Below are positions 34,533 through 42,889 of a stretch of 64,000 nt of DNA, piece after piece. This DNA comes from CBDAQA01 sp965247815 (GTDB taxonomy: Bacteria; Planctomycetota; Phycisphaerae; Tepidisphaerales; Tepidisphaeraceae). Location of the stretch: positions 1 through 64,000 of the forward strand of contig CBDFHW010000029.1 of assembly GCA_965247815.1 (NCBI GenBank), read 5' to 3'. A program made the translations under genes and the position numbers. The notes under the pieces were generated by a model. That model saw nothing but the letters and a program-made list of their open reading frames with translations. It searched no databases and was not told the DNA's origin. The stretch's first letter is position 1. The number at the start of each line of letters is the position of its first letter.

Positions 34533-34866
34533 TTAGGGCTCCGTGTTCTTTGCATTCGGTGGTTTCGACTTCGAGCGGAGCTCGGACCCGGGCTGCGCGC
34601 CGACTCGCGTCGCCCAGGCTTCGTAGGCTCGCGACTGCCGGGCAACGATTTCGGGTTTTTCCGCAGAAAGGTCGTGGCTTTCGGTCCGGTCGGTCGTCAT
34701 ATCGAACAACAGCGGGATTGGTTATAAGACTGCGTGAACGCCATGCCGTGACTGGCGAGCGAATCGATGTTCGGGGTGTGAATCTCCGAGCCAAAGCAGC
34801 CGAGGTCCGAATACCCCAAATCGTCGGCGAGGATCAGCACGATGTGGGCCGCGTCGATTTAGTGGT
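34533..34866 (-). pseudogene. Arylsulfatase remnant with the middle deleted
   Basis: On the minus strand the N-terminal sulfatase strand IDAAHIVLILADDLGYSDLG (from about 34862) continues CFGSEIHTPNIDSLASHGMA and YNQSRCCS, then stops near 34710. The C-terminal part MTTDRTESHDLSAEKPEIVA to the end at 34533 lies in another frame, joined by LLFDM. Roughly 350 residues, including most of the catalytic core, are missing. No signal peptide or start precedes the first strand; a TAA is directly upstream. The catalytic Cys region (CxPSR) is at the break. Sulfatases are abundant in planctomycetes, so this is a local relic. Confidence 0.8.
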
Positions 34867-34975
34867 TTGACCGACGGCTACGGCGGCGATGTAAAGCACC
34901 GAAATCAAAGTTGTCAAAACCTTCGCGCTCGCTCCCCTTGGTTCTTCTCAAGATGTTATATCGGAAAAGAAGACA

Positions 34976-35548
34976 CTATTTACGAACCCGCAGCATAAGC
35001 ATGCCAGAGGCCAGCAGACGTGATTTCCTCTGAGCCTGCTTGGATCGACCGGGAAATGCCGCTCTTGCAATCAGAAGTAGAAATACCGGCTGGGCAAGCA
35101 ACGTGAACAAAATCAGCCATCGGTAGGAGTCAGGCCGGGCCACATAGTACCAAGTGAAAAGCGGCACTGCACCCGGTTTGAATTGTCGGACTGGCCAGAG
35201 TTCGAGCAGATAAAGCCCCATCAATTGAAAAAACAGATTGGCGAGCAGCAGAAGAGTGTAGCTGCGAAAGACTCGCGCACGGCGTTCGCGGGCAATAACT
35301 CCTCCGCGGATTGCGATGAGTGTAAGGAATAAATGCGTCACCGCGAAGCCGGATGACGAAGTCCAATACCGAGCTAGGCGGCTCAACCAAGGCCCGTCGT
35401 AAACGTGGTCCTGATCCGAGCTGATCATTCGGAATGCGAGTAACACGACCAACGCCTGTGCGACGCAGAGAGTCAGCACATTCGTGTCAATCGACAAAGG
35501 TTTCGGCTTGTTCAGATCGGGCGTCGCGTATAAAAGCGGTTCTGGCAT
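34976..35548 (-). CDS. Polytopic membrane protein, unrecognised
   Basis: A 190-residue protein with four hydrophobic segments (VLTLCVAQALVVLLAFRMI, GFAVTHLFLTLIAIRGGVI, SYTLLLLANLFFQLMGLYLL, LILFTLLAQPVFLLLIARA) and a basic C-terminus. No catalytic or binding motif was seen. It is 11 bases downstream of lipA on the same strand and may be cotranscribed with it. Confidence 0.6.
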   Translation of the reverse strand: MPEPLLYATPDLNKPKPLSIDTNVLTLCVAQALVVLLAFRMISSDQDHVYDGPWLSRLARYWTSSSGFAVTHLFLTLIAIRGGVIARERRARVFRSYTLLLLANLFFQLMGLYLLELWPVRQFKPGAVPLFTWYYVARPDSYRWLILFTLLAQPVFLLLIARAAFPGRSKQAQRKSRLLASGMLMLRVRK

Positions 35549-35559
35549 GCGTTGATCGC

Positions 35560-36468
35560 CTAGGTTGCGGCGGCGTGGGCGGCGACTTGCTGCTCGGCGT
35601 GGTAGCTGCTTCGCACGAGCGGGCCCGCTTCGACGTGACGCAGGCCTTTGGCTTCCCCGCGAATCTTCCAGGCCGCGAACTCGTCGGGGTGCACCCAGCG
35701 TTCGACCGGCAGGTGCTTGGCCGTGGGCTGGAGGTATTGCCCCAACGTGAGAATGTCGACGCCGATCGCGACCAGATCGTCCAGCACCGCATCGATCTCG
35801 TGTTCTTCTTCACCGAGGCCGAGCATCATTCCGGTCTTGCTTAATAGCCCCTGTTCTTTGGCGATTTGCAGCAGTTTCAAGCTCCGCGGGTATTTCGCCT
35901 GCGGCCGCACGACGCGGTACAGCCGGGGGACCGATTCAATATTGTGATTCAGAATTTCCGGTTTTTCGTCGAGCACGAGCTGCAGCGCGTCCCAGTTCCC
36001 GCAGAAGTCCGGGATGAGCACTTCGATGCTGGTGCCCGGCGACTGCCGGCGGATCTCGCGGATCGTGTGCGCCCAGACCTCGGCACCGCCGTCGGGCAAT
36101 TCGTCGCGATTCACGCTGGTAAGCACCGCGTGTTTCAGGTTCATCTGCGCGACGGCGTAACCCACACGCATCGGTTCGTCCAGATCCAGCGTGGGTGGCC
36201 GGCCGGTCGCGATGTGGCAGAACCCGCAGCTGCGCGTGCAGACGTCGCCAAGAATCATCAGCGTCGCGGTGCCTGCACTCCAGCACTCGCCCATGTTCGG
36301 GCACTTGGCGCTTTGACAGACCGTGTGCAGCTTCTGGTCGTTAACCAGCCGCAACAGCCGCGAGTACCCCTCACCGCCGGGCATTTTCATCTTAAGCCAC
36401 GAGGGTTTTCGCAGCGCGGTTGCGGGGGCGTCGGACGACAGGACTAAATGATTAAGTGAGACGGCCAT
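35560..36468 (-). CDS. lipA: Lipoyl synthase
   Basis: Radical-SAM enzyme that inserts sulfur into octanoyl groups on the lipoyl domains of PDH, KGDH and the glycine-cleavage H protein. The 302 residues carry the auxiliary cluster ligands in CQSAKCPNMGECW (about 55-67), the radical-SAM triad in VCTRSCGFCHIATGRPP (about 83), TSVNRDELPDGGAEVWAHTI and the terminal Ser ligand region GPLVRSSYHAEQQ. All family residues I can place are present. Start and length are canonical. Lipoyl enzymes themselves are not encoded in the window. Confidence 0.97.
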   Translation of the reverse strand: MAVSLNHLVLSSDAPATALRKPSWLKMKMPGGEGYSRLLRLVNDQKLHTVCQSAKCPNMGECWSAGTATLMILGDVCTRSCGFCHIATGRPPTLDLDEPMRVGYAVAQMNLKHAVLTSVNRDELPDGGAEVWAHTIREIRRQSPGTSIEVLIPDFCGNWDALQLVLDEKPEILNHNIESVPRLYRVVRPQAKYPRSLKLLQIAKEQGLLSKTGMMLGLGEEEHEIDAVLDDLVAIGVDILTLGQYLQPTAKHLPVERWVHPDEFAAWKIRGEAKGLRHVEAGPLVRSSYHAEQQVAAHAAAT

Positions 36469-36564
36469 GCTTGTGCCGGATTGTACGGGCGCAATGCGGT
36501 CGAACCAAACTTAAACTTGGCCGAATCGGGTCTGATCGGCCTATGGTCCGGCGTCATCTGGCGG

Positions 36565-38283
36565 TCACTTCTGTCGGTGACTCAGCACCCATTGCCAGAA
36601 CCCGGCACTGCGATAGACCGATTCTGCACCGGCCCGGCGATCGGCATCCGACGAACGCTGCACCACGAAGTCGCGGTGTGGCAACGTTGAAAGCGCGGCC
36701 CTCAGCTTGGTTTCGTCGGCGAGTGTTTCCGGCTTCGCAGTTCCCAGCTCGACATACAGCCCCGCGTGCTGGAGCGGCGCAACCAGCGACGGCGGGAGTT
36801 GAATCGGCTCGGCACCCAGGACTGCGACCGCCGTGAAGCGGTCGTGCAACGCGGCCGCGATCGACCAAGCCGGTTTGCACTGTGCGCCGACGGCGGTCAG
36901 CGTCACGCGGTGCCCGTCGGCCTTGTAATGCCGGACCATCTGGTCGAGCAAATCGTTCAGCATTTCGGGAACACCCTGCGAGTTCCAATCCACACCCGGC
37001 GGGGGGTAAACAATCAATCCAATGAACCCGGCCTCGTTCGACAGATCGATGCCGGAAATGTTGTTCGCCTTATCCGGTTTCGGCGGGACTTTGTGCAACA
37101 GCCGGGACAGCCCTTCCTGCGATTGCTCGCCGTCGTCACCGGTGTCGTTCTGAAGGCTGACGACGACTGGAAGATTCGCCGGGATTTTTGCGAAAACCTT
37201 GGGCAGGAAGACCGACATCGCCAGCGAGTGTTCTTCGTCGCCAACTTTGACCCGGCCGTGGAACGAGAAATACCCCGGTCTGGTCGGCCAGAGATCCCCG
37301 GAGATGGTCGCGGCAGAAATCTGCGGTGCAGTCTTGTTCGATGACGACTTGGCGAGGATGGCGTCGGCCGGTCGCGACGGTTGTCGGAACTCGGCTGGTG
37401 CACGCTTCTGCCCTTGAAGCCAGGCCCAGAAGATCGGATCGGAATAGGTCGCGCAGTAACAAAAATGGTTCCCGTCGCGCCATTCCCGGTAGACGAAATT
37501 GGGGTGACCCGCGGCCCCGAAACCGGCGGACATGACGCGGGCGTCGTTGGTGAAATCACCGTCCTGGTCGCCGGCCGTGAGATAGACCGCGACGTGTTTC
37601 AGCTTCGCCGCAGTGGCCGCGGCGTTGTCGGTTCGCCGGCCGTCGCAGACGACCACCGACGCGAATCGATCCGGAATCTGCTGCGCGATCACCCAGGTGC
37701 TGGAAGCGCCGTAGCTGAACCCGGTCAGGCTAACGTGGTCCGGATCGGCGTGCAGGCCGGTGACCACCGCGTCGATCAGGAGGCCGACCGCCTGCGCCAT
37801 CCCCGGTGATTCCCAGCTGAATCCGCCCGGGCAGTGCGGCGCGATGCAGATCATCGGCGCGAGTTTGTGGAGCGGCACCAAGTGCTCGGGCTTCTCGCCC
37901 GAGAATCGGTTATCCCAGTCCTGAGCGGCTAACAACGACGGAAGCGATTCCCCGAGCACGCTCCCGTCGTCGTTGCCGATAGTGCTGCGGTTGTGCAGCG
38001 ACACCACCACCGGTACCAGCCCGGACTGAAATCCGACCGGCTTGGGAAAACCCGGCGGCAGATACAGCTGAAAATTGAGCGGCGCGTGTTTCTGATCGAT
38101 CACGATTTCCGCTTTGACGACCGAACACCCGGGCTTGTCCGGCAGTGTCTTTGGGTCGAACTGAAGCTCGACCGGCGGCGGGGGCGTTGTCGGAACGATG
38201 GCGGCGGGGTACTCGGCGCGTGCGGTTACCGCTGCCAGCAGCAAAAGGCCGAACGATGAAAATAAGAGAGTGCGGCGTTTCAT
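36565..38283 (-). CDS. Exported protein with two esterase-like alpha/beta-hydrolase domains
   Basis: A 572-residue protein with a Sec signal (LLFSSFGLLLLAAVTARA). Domain 1 (residues 60-310) follows the PHB-depolymerase/esterase D pattern: LNFQLYLPPGFPK, PVVVSLHN, the nucleophile elbow VSLTGFSYGASSTW with GFSYG, and a late acid/His region WRDGNHFCY. Domain 2 (about 330-572) repeats the same plan (SLAMSVFLPK, PVVVSLQND) but its elbow position reads VTLTAVGAQCKPAW, so the catalytic Ser is missing. It is probably a periplasmic or secreted carbohydrate-ester or polymer esterase with one inactive copy. The substrate is unknown. Confidence 0.78.
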   Translation of the reverse strand: MKRRTLLFSSFGLLLLAAVTARAEYPAAIVPTTPPPPVELQFDPKTLPDKPGCSVVKAEIVIDQKHAPLNFQLYLPPGFPKPVGFQSGLVPVVVSLHNRSTIGNDDGSVLGESLPSLLAAQDWDNRFSGEKPEHLVPLHKLAPMICIAPHCPGGFSWESPGMAQAVGLLIDAVVTGLHADPDHVSLTGFSYGASSTWVIAQQIPDRFASVVVCDGRRTDNAAATAAKLKHVAVYLTAGDQDGDFTNDARVMSAGFGAAGHPNFVYREWRDGNHFCYCATYSDPIFWAWLQGQKRAPAEFRQPSRPADAILAKSSSNKTAPQISAATISGDLWPTRPGYFSFHGRVKVGDEEHSLAMSVFLPKVFAKIPANLPVVVSLQNDTGDDGEQSQEGLSRLLHKVPPKPDKANNISGIDLSNEAGFIGLIVYPPPGVDWNSQGVPEMLNDLLDQMVRHYKADGHRVTLTAVGAQCKPAWSIAAALHDRFTAVAVLGAEPIQLPPSLVAPLQHAGLYVELGTAKPETLADETKLRAALSTLPHRDFVVQRSSDADRRAGAESVYRSAGFWQWVLSHRQK

Positions 38284-38340
38284 CCTGTTCGCTTTACCGT
38301 ACCCACTGGGCCGCGTTGAGGGGCTGAGAAAATAGACGCT

Positions 38341-39258
38341 TCACCGCGACAGCAACACATCGACCACGCCGAGCGAGCCTAGCACCAGGCTGATCACGCC
38401 GTTGGTGGTGAAGAACGCCAGGTTCAGTTTCGAAAGATCGTTCGGGTTCACCAACGCGTGTTCGACGACCAGCAGCACGCCTGCGATCGAGATGCCGATG
38501 CCGAACGCGAATCGCAATTCCGGCGTCGTCATCGCGAGAACAAGCAGGCCGCCCATTGCCAGCAAATGCGTCGCCCGCGCGACCCACAAGGCGCGGGAGA
38601 TTCCGACTTTCGCCGGGACAGAAAACAGACCGTGGGAGACGTCAAAGGCGTAATCCTGGCAGGCGTAGAGAATGTCGAACCCGGCCGTCCAAAGGAGCAC
38701 TACCGCTGCCATTAGAAAGGGGGGCAAGGCGAGCGATCCGGACATCGCGAGCCAGGCACACAAGGGTGCCAGGGCCAGCGCGGCGCCCAGATAATAATGA
38801 CACATCCGGGTGTACCGTTTCATCAGCGAATAACCGACCAGGAACAGCATCACGGGGACGGACAGAATGATCGGCCACGGGTTGCGATAAAAGACCTGGA
38901 ACCCGGCCGTGGCTGCGACGAAGACGACAGCGGCGGCCGTTATTAAAGCAGCCGTGAACCGCCGGCTGACGCGACCGCTGGGGACGGCCCGCCGGGCGGT
39001 GCGGGGATTGGCCGCGTCGAAGCTGGCATCGAGCAACCGGTTGGCGAGCATTGCCACGGTCCGTGCCGTAATCATGCAGACAAGAATCAAAACAAGTTGA
39101 CCCGCTCGAAGCCCGCCCCCGCGGTGGGCGGCGAGCACCGTCGCCAGGATCGCCCAGGGCAGGGCGAAAATGCTGTGGTGCAGCTTGATGTCCGCCGCGA
39201 GCGCGATGAACTTGGCGAACGGCGAGCGGAAAGACTGAGTCACTTCAGCGGTAGACAT
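38341..39258 (-). CDS. UbiA-family prenyltransferase (probably MqnP-type)
   Basis: Integral-membrane aromatic prenyltransferase. The ATG at 39258 gives 305 residues starting with MSTAEVTQSFRSPF; an upstream in-frame Met is less likely. The first Asp motif is AMLANRLLDASFDAANPRT and the second ILYACQDYAFDVSHGLFSVP, both Mg-prenyl-diphosphate sites. About eight helices are visible. It is in an operon with ubiX and a CsrA-like gene. UbiA plus UbiX homologues without other ubi genes fit the futalosine menaquinone route (MqnP), but 4-hydroxybenzoate prenylation cannot be excluded. Confidence 0.85.
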   Translation of the reverse strand: MSTAEVTQSFRSPFAKFIALAADIKLHHSIFALPWAILATVLAAHRGGGLRAGQLVLILVCMITARTVAMLANRLLDASFDAANPRTARRAVPSGRVSRRFTAALITAAAVVFVAATAGFQVFYRNPWPIILSVPVMLFLVGYSLMKRYTRMCHYYLGAALALAPLCAWLAMSGSLALPPFLMAAVVLLWTAGFDILYACQDYAFDVSHGLFSVPAKVGISRALWVARATHLLAMGGLLVLAMTTPELRFAFGIGISIAGVLLVVEHALVNPNDLSKLNLAFFTTNGVISLVLGSLGVVDVLLSR

Positions 39259-39298
39259 TTGATCTTGCGAGCCGGGCGTGTCACTCGTGCGCTTCGGC

Positions 39299-39583
39299 TT
39301 ATTCGTGTGCTTCGACGGCCACGTTCGTCGGGGCAAAAACCCCGAACCGGGCGACGTTATCAATCACTTCGATCAACGTCACCACGACGTGCGGGCCGAA
39401 GTTGACAGACCCGCCCGGCAGCAGTTCGTGTTTCGATTCGAAGGTGTCGCCGTCTTTGGGTCCCCCGAGTACGCGACCGCGGGCGACCAACCGGACGCCG
39501 TAGGAGTCAATGTCAGTCGGGGACACGCGGATGTCCCGCCCGATCGCGATCTCCTGGTCGACTTTCAATGCGAATCGAAACAT
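39299..39583 (-). CDS. Protein of two CsrA-like segments
   Basis: A 94-residue all-beta protein. Residues 1-36 (MFRFALKVDQEIAIGRDIRV, DIDSYGVRLVARG) align well with CsrA beta strands (compare LTRRVGETLMIG and DQVRIGV). Residues 58-94 (GSVNFGPHVVVTLIEVIDNV with ARFGVFAPTNVAVEAHE) align again with CsrA, including the AP-xxVxV segment. The conserved RNA-contact Arg of the VHREE motif is replaced (VEAHE). The protein may be a single-chain version of the CsrA dimer or another small beta domain. It lies 3 bases from the ubiX stop and 40 bases upstream of ubiA, so it is in the operon. Confidence 0.5.
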   Translation of the reverse strand: MFRFALKVDQEIAIGRDIRVSPTDIDSYGVRLVARGRVLGGPKDGDTFESKHELLPGGSVNFGPHVVVTLIEVIDNVARFGVFAPTNVAVEAHE

Positions 39584-39586
39584 CGT

Positions 39587-40216
39587 CTAGACCACCTCGG
39601 GTTTCATCGGCGGGCGAACTTTCTTCGGATCCCAACGCGTGTCCAGCGTATGCGGAACCCCGACCAGATCCAGCAGCTTGCCCGCGACAAAATCAATTAC
39701 TTCACCGACCGTGGTCGGGTTCAGGTAAAAACCCGGGTTCGTAGGGGCGAGAATCACCCCCGCGTCGGACAGCGCTTTATAATTGGTAATGTCGATCGGC
39801 GAGAGCGGCATCTCCCGGTGCGCGATCACCAGCCGGCGGCGCTCTTTTAACGTGACCGACGCGGCGCGGGAGATCAGGTTATCTCCTAACCCGTGCGCGA
39901 CCTCGGCCAGCGTGTTGCTGCTGCAGGGCACGATGACCATCCCGTCGTGAAGGAAGCTGCCGCTGGCAAGCTTCGCGCCGACGTCATTGTAGTTGTACAA
40001 GGTGATACTGTGGTCGCGCGTCCCGGCGAGCAAGGCGAGTTCGACCGACTCCATCCCCATCTCGTCGTGCAACAATCGCCGTCCCAGCGGCGAGACGGCC
40101 AGGTGAACATTCACGCCCGCCGTCACCAGGCCCTGAATAAAGCGCTGGGCGTACATCGCGCCGCTCGCGCCAGTGATGGCAACGACAATATCGGTCGGTT
40201 TCATGTGGCTGTTCAT
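39587..40216 (-). CDS. ubiX: UbiX-family flavin prenyltransferase
   Basis: Makes prenylated FMN for UbiD-type decarboxylases in quinone biosynthesis. The 209 residues start at MNSHMKPTDIVVAITGASGA, and contain the FMN-phosphate loop GASGAMYA, VIVPCSSNTLAEVAHGLGDN, RRLVIAHREMPLSPIDITN and FYLNPTTVGEVIDFVAGKLL, all in family order. The second Met (residue 5) may be the true start. It is the first gene of the ubiX / CsrA-like / ubiA operon on the minus strand. Confidence 0.96.
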   Translation of the reverse strand: MNSHMKPTDIVVAITGASGAMYAQRFIQGLVTAGVNVHLAVSPLGRRLLHDEMGMESVELALLAGTRDHSITLYNYNDVGAKLASGSFLHDGMVIVPCSSNTLAEVAHGLGDNLISRAASVTLKERRRLVIAHREMPLSPIDITNYKALSDAGVILAPTNPGFYLNPTTVGEVIDFVAGKLLDLVGVPHTLDTRWDPKKVRPPMKPEVV

Positions 40217-40267
40217 GCCAGCATCGTACGCGGGGGCGGCAAAAGTCTGCCACGAATTCCGATAGTT

Positions 40268-40534
40268 TCAGTACCTTTGAAACTTTCGCGCCAGGATCGG
40301 CTCGCCGCATTCGGGGCACCTCTCCTTGTTTGCTCGAAGGTCGTACCCGCACCGCATGCACAGACCATTCTGGTGACGGTGCAGGTCGCGCCGCCACGCG
40401 CGGACCATGGCGATCGACCAGATCAGCGCTCCGATGGATGCCGCGACCGGTGTGATCCCGACGATCCACCAGACGATCCGCGGCGCGTCCGAATGCGCGG
40501 TAAGCAGGGCGAGATTGCCGGCAAGAGGAATCAT
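40268..40534 (-). CDS. Small membrane protein with C-terminal zinc ribbon
   Basis: An 88-residue protein: one hydrophobic segment (WWIVGITPVAASIGALIWSI) followed by a zinc ribbon CMRCGYDLRANKERCPECG. The GYDLR-CPECG form is very common in planctomycete genomes and supports the assignment of block 4. The function is unknown. It lies about 50 bases upstream of ubiX on the same strand. Confidence 0.75.
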   Translation of the reverse strand: MIPLAGNLALLTAHSDAPRIVWWIVGITPVAASIGALIWSIAMVRAWRRDLHRHQNGLCMRCGYDLRANKERCPECGEPILARKFQRY

Positions 40535-40627
40535 TCTGGATTATTCACCGGTTGAAAGGCCGCCGTGCTTGATCGCTCATAATAATATTCGAAAACAAAT
40601 CAGGCCCTCGGCGAGCAACTGGCCTGT

Positions 40628-41341
40628 TCAGGCATTCAGGCGGGCTTCGAACACGCGGACGGGCTTTTCTCTTGTCTTCACGGGCTGCACGAAGATCTTC
40701 AGCGTCCAGCCGCGGGACTTTATCCAGGCGACGAAATCGTCCCCGGTGGGCCGGCCGGGCTCGCCGAGCATGACCGTGCCTGTCGGTGACAGGTGCCGAC
40801 GCCAGAACGGCTCGAGGTGCACCCATTGGGACCGTTCGTAAAGAATGTCGGCGCCGACAATCAGGTCGAACTTCTCGCCCAGATCGTCTTTTTGCCAGTT
40901 CAACCGGCGGGTCCGAAAATGCCGTGAGATGCGGCCGGCGTTGAACGCGGCAAACAGCAGTGCGGGCGCTTCCAGGTCGGCGAACAGCACGCGGGCGCCA
41001 CACGCCCCGGCGACGCAACCGGCGAGCCCCTGGCCGCAGCCCAGGTCCAGCACCGTGCTCGCGTTCAGCCGGCCGCGCCAGTGGTCGACCAGGTGTTGTG
41101 CGACACCGCCCCCGCTGTCCCAGAGCTCCGCCCAGTACGGGAGGTGCAGCGGCTCGGCGTGGCGTACGCCGTCATTTTTTTCACGCCGGTCTTCTTCGGC
41201 CGCGATTTCGTCAAGAACTCGGTTCGGGTCTTTGACACGGGTGAATTCGAATTCGATGTCGCCGAACCGGACCCGATCGGTGACCGTGGGGAATCGCCTG
41301 TGAATGCGGGCGAGCGTCGCCGCGGACCGGGGGTGGGGCAT
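40628..41341 (-). CDS. Class I SAM methyltransferase, METTL-like protein methyltransferase group
   Basis: A 237-residue Rossmann methyltransferase. Motif I is TVLDLGCGQGLAGCVAGAC (about 95), with LPYWAELWDSGGGVAQHL upstream, an arrangement (PYWxELWxS) typical of protein lysine/histidine methyltransferases such as METTL21/23-type proteins. Post-I VLFADLEAPAL and motif IV FDLIVGADILYERSQW (about 150) follow. The substrate is unknown but is probably a protein. It stands 22 bases after the Yip1-like gene, on the same strand. Confidence 0.8.
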   Translation of the reverse strand: MPHPRSAATLARIHRRFPTVTDRVRFGDIEFEFTRVKDPNRVLDEIAAEEDRREKNDGVRHAEPLHLPYWAELWDSGGGVAQHLVDHWRGRLNASTVLDLGCGQGLAGCVAGACGARVLFADLEAPALLFAAFNAGRISRHFRTRRLNWQKDDLGEKFDLIVGADILYERSQWVHLEPFWRRHLSPTGTVMLGEPGRPTGDDFVAWIKSRGWTLKIFVQPVKTREKPVRVFEARLNA

Positions 41342-41363
41342 TTCGACTCTTCTTTGAAACCGC

Positions 41364-42113
41364 CTACCGAGGCGGCAGTTTTTGCGGCGGATTCAGCGTA
41401 ATCGGCGTGTAGCCGATGATGTGGAAGAGCACCGCGCCGACGAGAAAAATCCCGCCGATGATTGCCAGGACCGCGAGCAGCGAAAGCAGCGCGTCGATGA
41501 ACGCGGCCGAGAGACGGAGCTTCAACCGACTGTTCCCGGCGACGACCAGATTCGCAAAGATCCAGACCAGCGCGATCGGCGGGCCGGCGAACGGAATGAG
41601 CGCCAGAAAACTCGGCCCCAGTGTGTATACGTTGATGTTATAAATCAGCGTTTCGGGCATGAGCACCGCGTCTTTTTCCTGCGCGACCAGCTTTCCGTAG
41701 ACTTTGACGTAGGTCGAATAAAAAAAGTAACACCCTCCGCCGAACAGGATGACGACTAGACCGCAGTAGATTGCGACGGTATTGGAATCGACGTCCATCA
41801 CGTCGGGTCGGTCGCTTTGTTTCCAGACCCACATCCCCATGTGAAGGAGTGCGGACAGTCCCCAGAAAATAGAGTTGCCGATGAGAAACCCGCGGGCGTC
41901 GTTGGTCGTTTCCGGACGCCGGATCGATCCCATGAGTTTTGCGGGCGAAAACATGCTGGCCGTGCAGGTCTTGATGAACGCGCCGATCGCCCCGTGGGTC
42001 CCGCGGTCTTCCCAAGGCGTTCCGGTGCCGGCCACCATCGGGTCGAACACGGTTTGCTGTTTTTTCCGCAGCGCGGCGATTTCCATGTTGTCGGGTGTGC
42101 GAATTCTGGACAT
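41364..42113 (-). CDS. Yip1-like integral membrane protein
   Basis: A 249-residue protein with a long cytoplasmic N-terminus (PWEDRGTHGAIGAFIKTCTA) and five hydrophobic segments (FWGLSALLHMGMWVW, AIYCGLVVILFGGGCYFFY, LGPSFLALIPFAGPPIALVW, LLSLLAVLAIIGGIFLVGA). The tail is polar. The layout is like Yip1-domain proteins, but no family-specific motif is certain. It is upstream of and cotranscribed with the methyltransferase gene. Confidence 0.6.
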   Translation of the reverse strand: MSRIRTPDNMEIAALRKKQQTVFDPMVAGTGTPWEDRGTHGAIGAFIKTCTASMFSPAKLMGSIRRPETTNDARGFLIGNSIFWGLSALLHMGMWVWKQSDRPDVMDVDSNTVAIYCGLVVILFGGGCYFFYSTYVKVYGKLVAQEKDAVLMPETLIYNINVYTLGPSFLALIPFAGPPIALVWIFANLVVAGNSRLKLRLSAAFIDALLSLLAVLAIIGGIFLVGAVLFHIIGYTPITLNPPQKLPPR

Positions 42114-42277
42114 GGGTACGATTCCTTCAATTGCACCGGCCGTGCGGATTCGGCTGCTCCGATGCGTTTAGCTGTCGCGACTTATTCTATATCATGAAGA
42201 TTGTCGCGTGCGGGACCGAAGCACGCAACCGCCGGCGTGCGGAACCGCGCCCGAAAAGCCTACAGAATGACGTCGCA

Positions 42278-42832
42278 ATGAGCATTGTACTGGTCGGTTA
42301 TCGCGGGAGTGGTAAGACGACGCTCGGGCGTCTGCTGGCCGGGCGATTGCGGATGCCGTTCATCGACCTGGACGAAACGGTCGTGAACCGCGCGGGCATG
42401 ACGATCAAGCAGATCTTCGACCGAGGCGGTGAAGCGATGTTCCGCCGGTTCGAATCGGCCGCGCTCGTGGAAATTCTGGCGCAGCCCGGTCACGTGCTGT
42501 CACTGGGCGGCGGGGCGATCCTTGCGACCGAGAATCGCGGGGCGCTGCTGCGGTCGGGCCATCACGTGGTCTACCTACGTGCGAACCCCGCGGAACTTCA
42601 CCGGCGGATTATGGGTGACCCGGCGACGGCGGCCAACCGCCCGAACCTGACGGGGCTGGGCGGGGGCATCGCCGAGATCGAATCGCTGCTGGCCCGGCGT
42701 GACCCGCTTTATCGTGAAGTGATGAGCTGTGAAGTCGACGTGACCGAAAAGACTCCTTCGCAGCTATTAGACGACTGCGAACGGTTGGTCGAAAAGAGTC
42801 GGGCCGGTAAAGTTGCAGGTAACGAGAACTGA
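42278..42832 (+). CDS. aroK: Shikimate kinase
   Basis: Phosphorylates shikimate in aromatic amino-acid synthesis. The ATG at 42278 (MSIVLVGYRGSGKT) gives 184 residues; the frame is open for 60 codons upstream but without homology. Walker A is LVGYRGSGKTTLGRLLAGR, the shikimate-binding FIDLDETV follows, then the substrate-contact Arg in MFRRFESAAL and the GGG loop LSLGGGAILATEN. The lid region is LRANPAELHRRIMGD. The product is the normal length for the family. Confidence 0.95.
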   Translation: MSIVLVGYRGSGKTTLGRLLAGRLRMPFIDLDETVVNRAGMTIKQIFDRGGEAMFRRFESAALVEILAQPGHVLSLGGGAILATENRGALLRSGHHVVYLRANPAELHRRIMGDPATAANRPNLTGLGGGIAEIESLLARRDPLYREVMSCEVDVTEKTPSQLLDDCERLVEKSRAGKVAGNEN

Positions 42833-42889
42833 TCCGTTTCAGATCGCACCGAACTCATTGAAGAGGGACCGCTGAACATTTTACCGCAC

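Noticed and set aside
34402..34794. A 130-codon minus-strand frame
   Set aside because: It overlaps the decayed sulfatase in a different frame; the sulfatase motifs are in the other frames.
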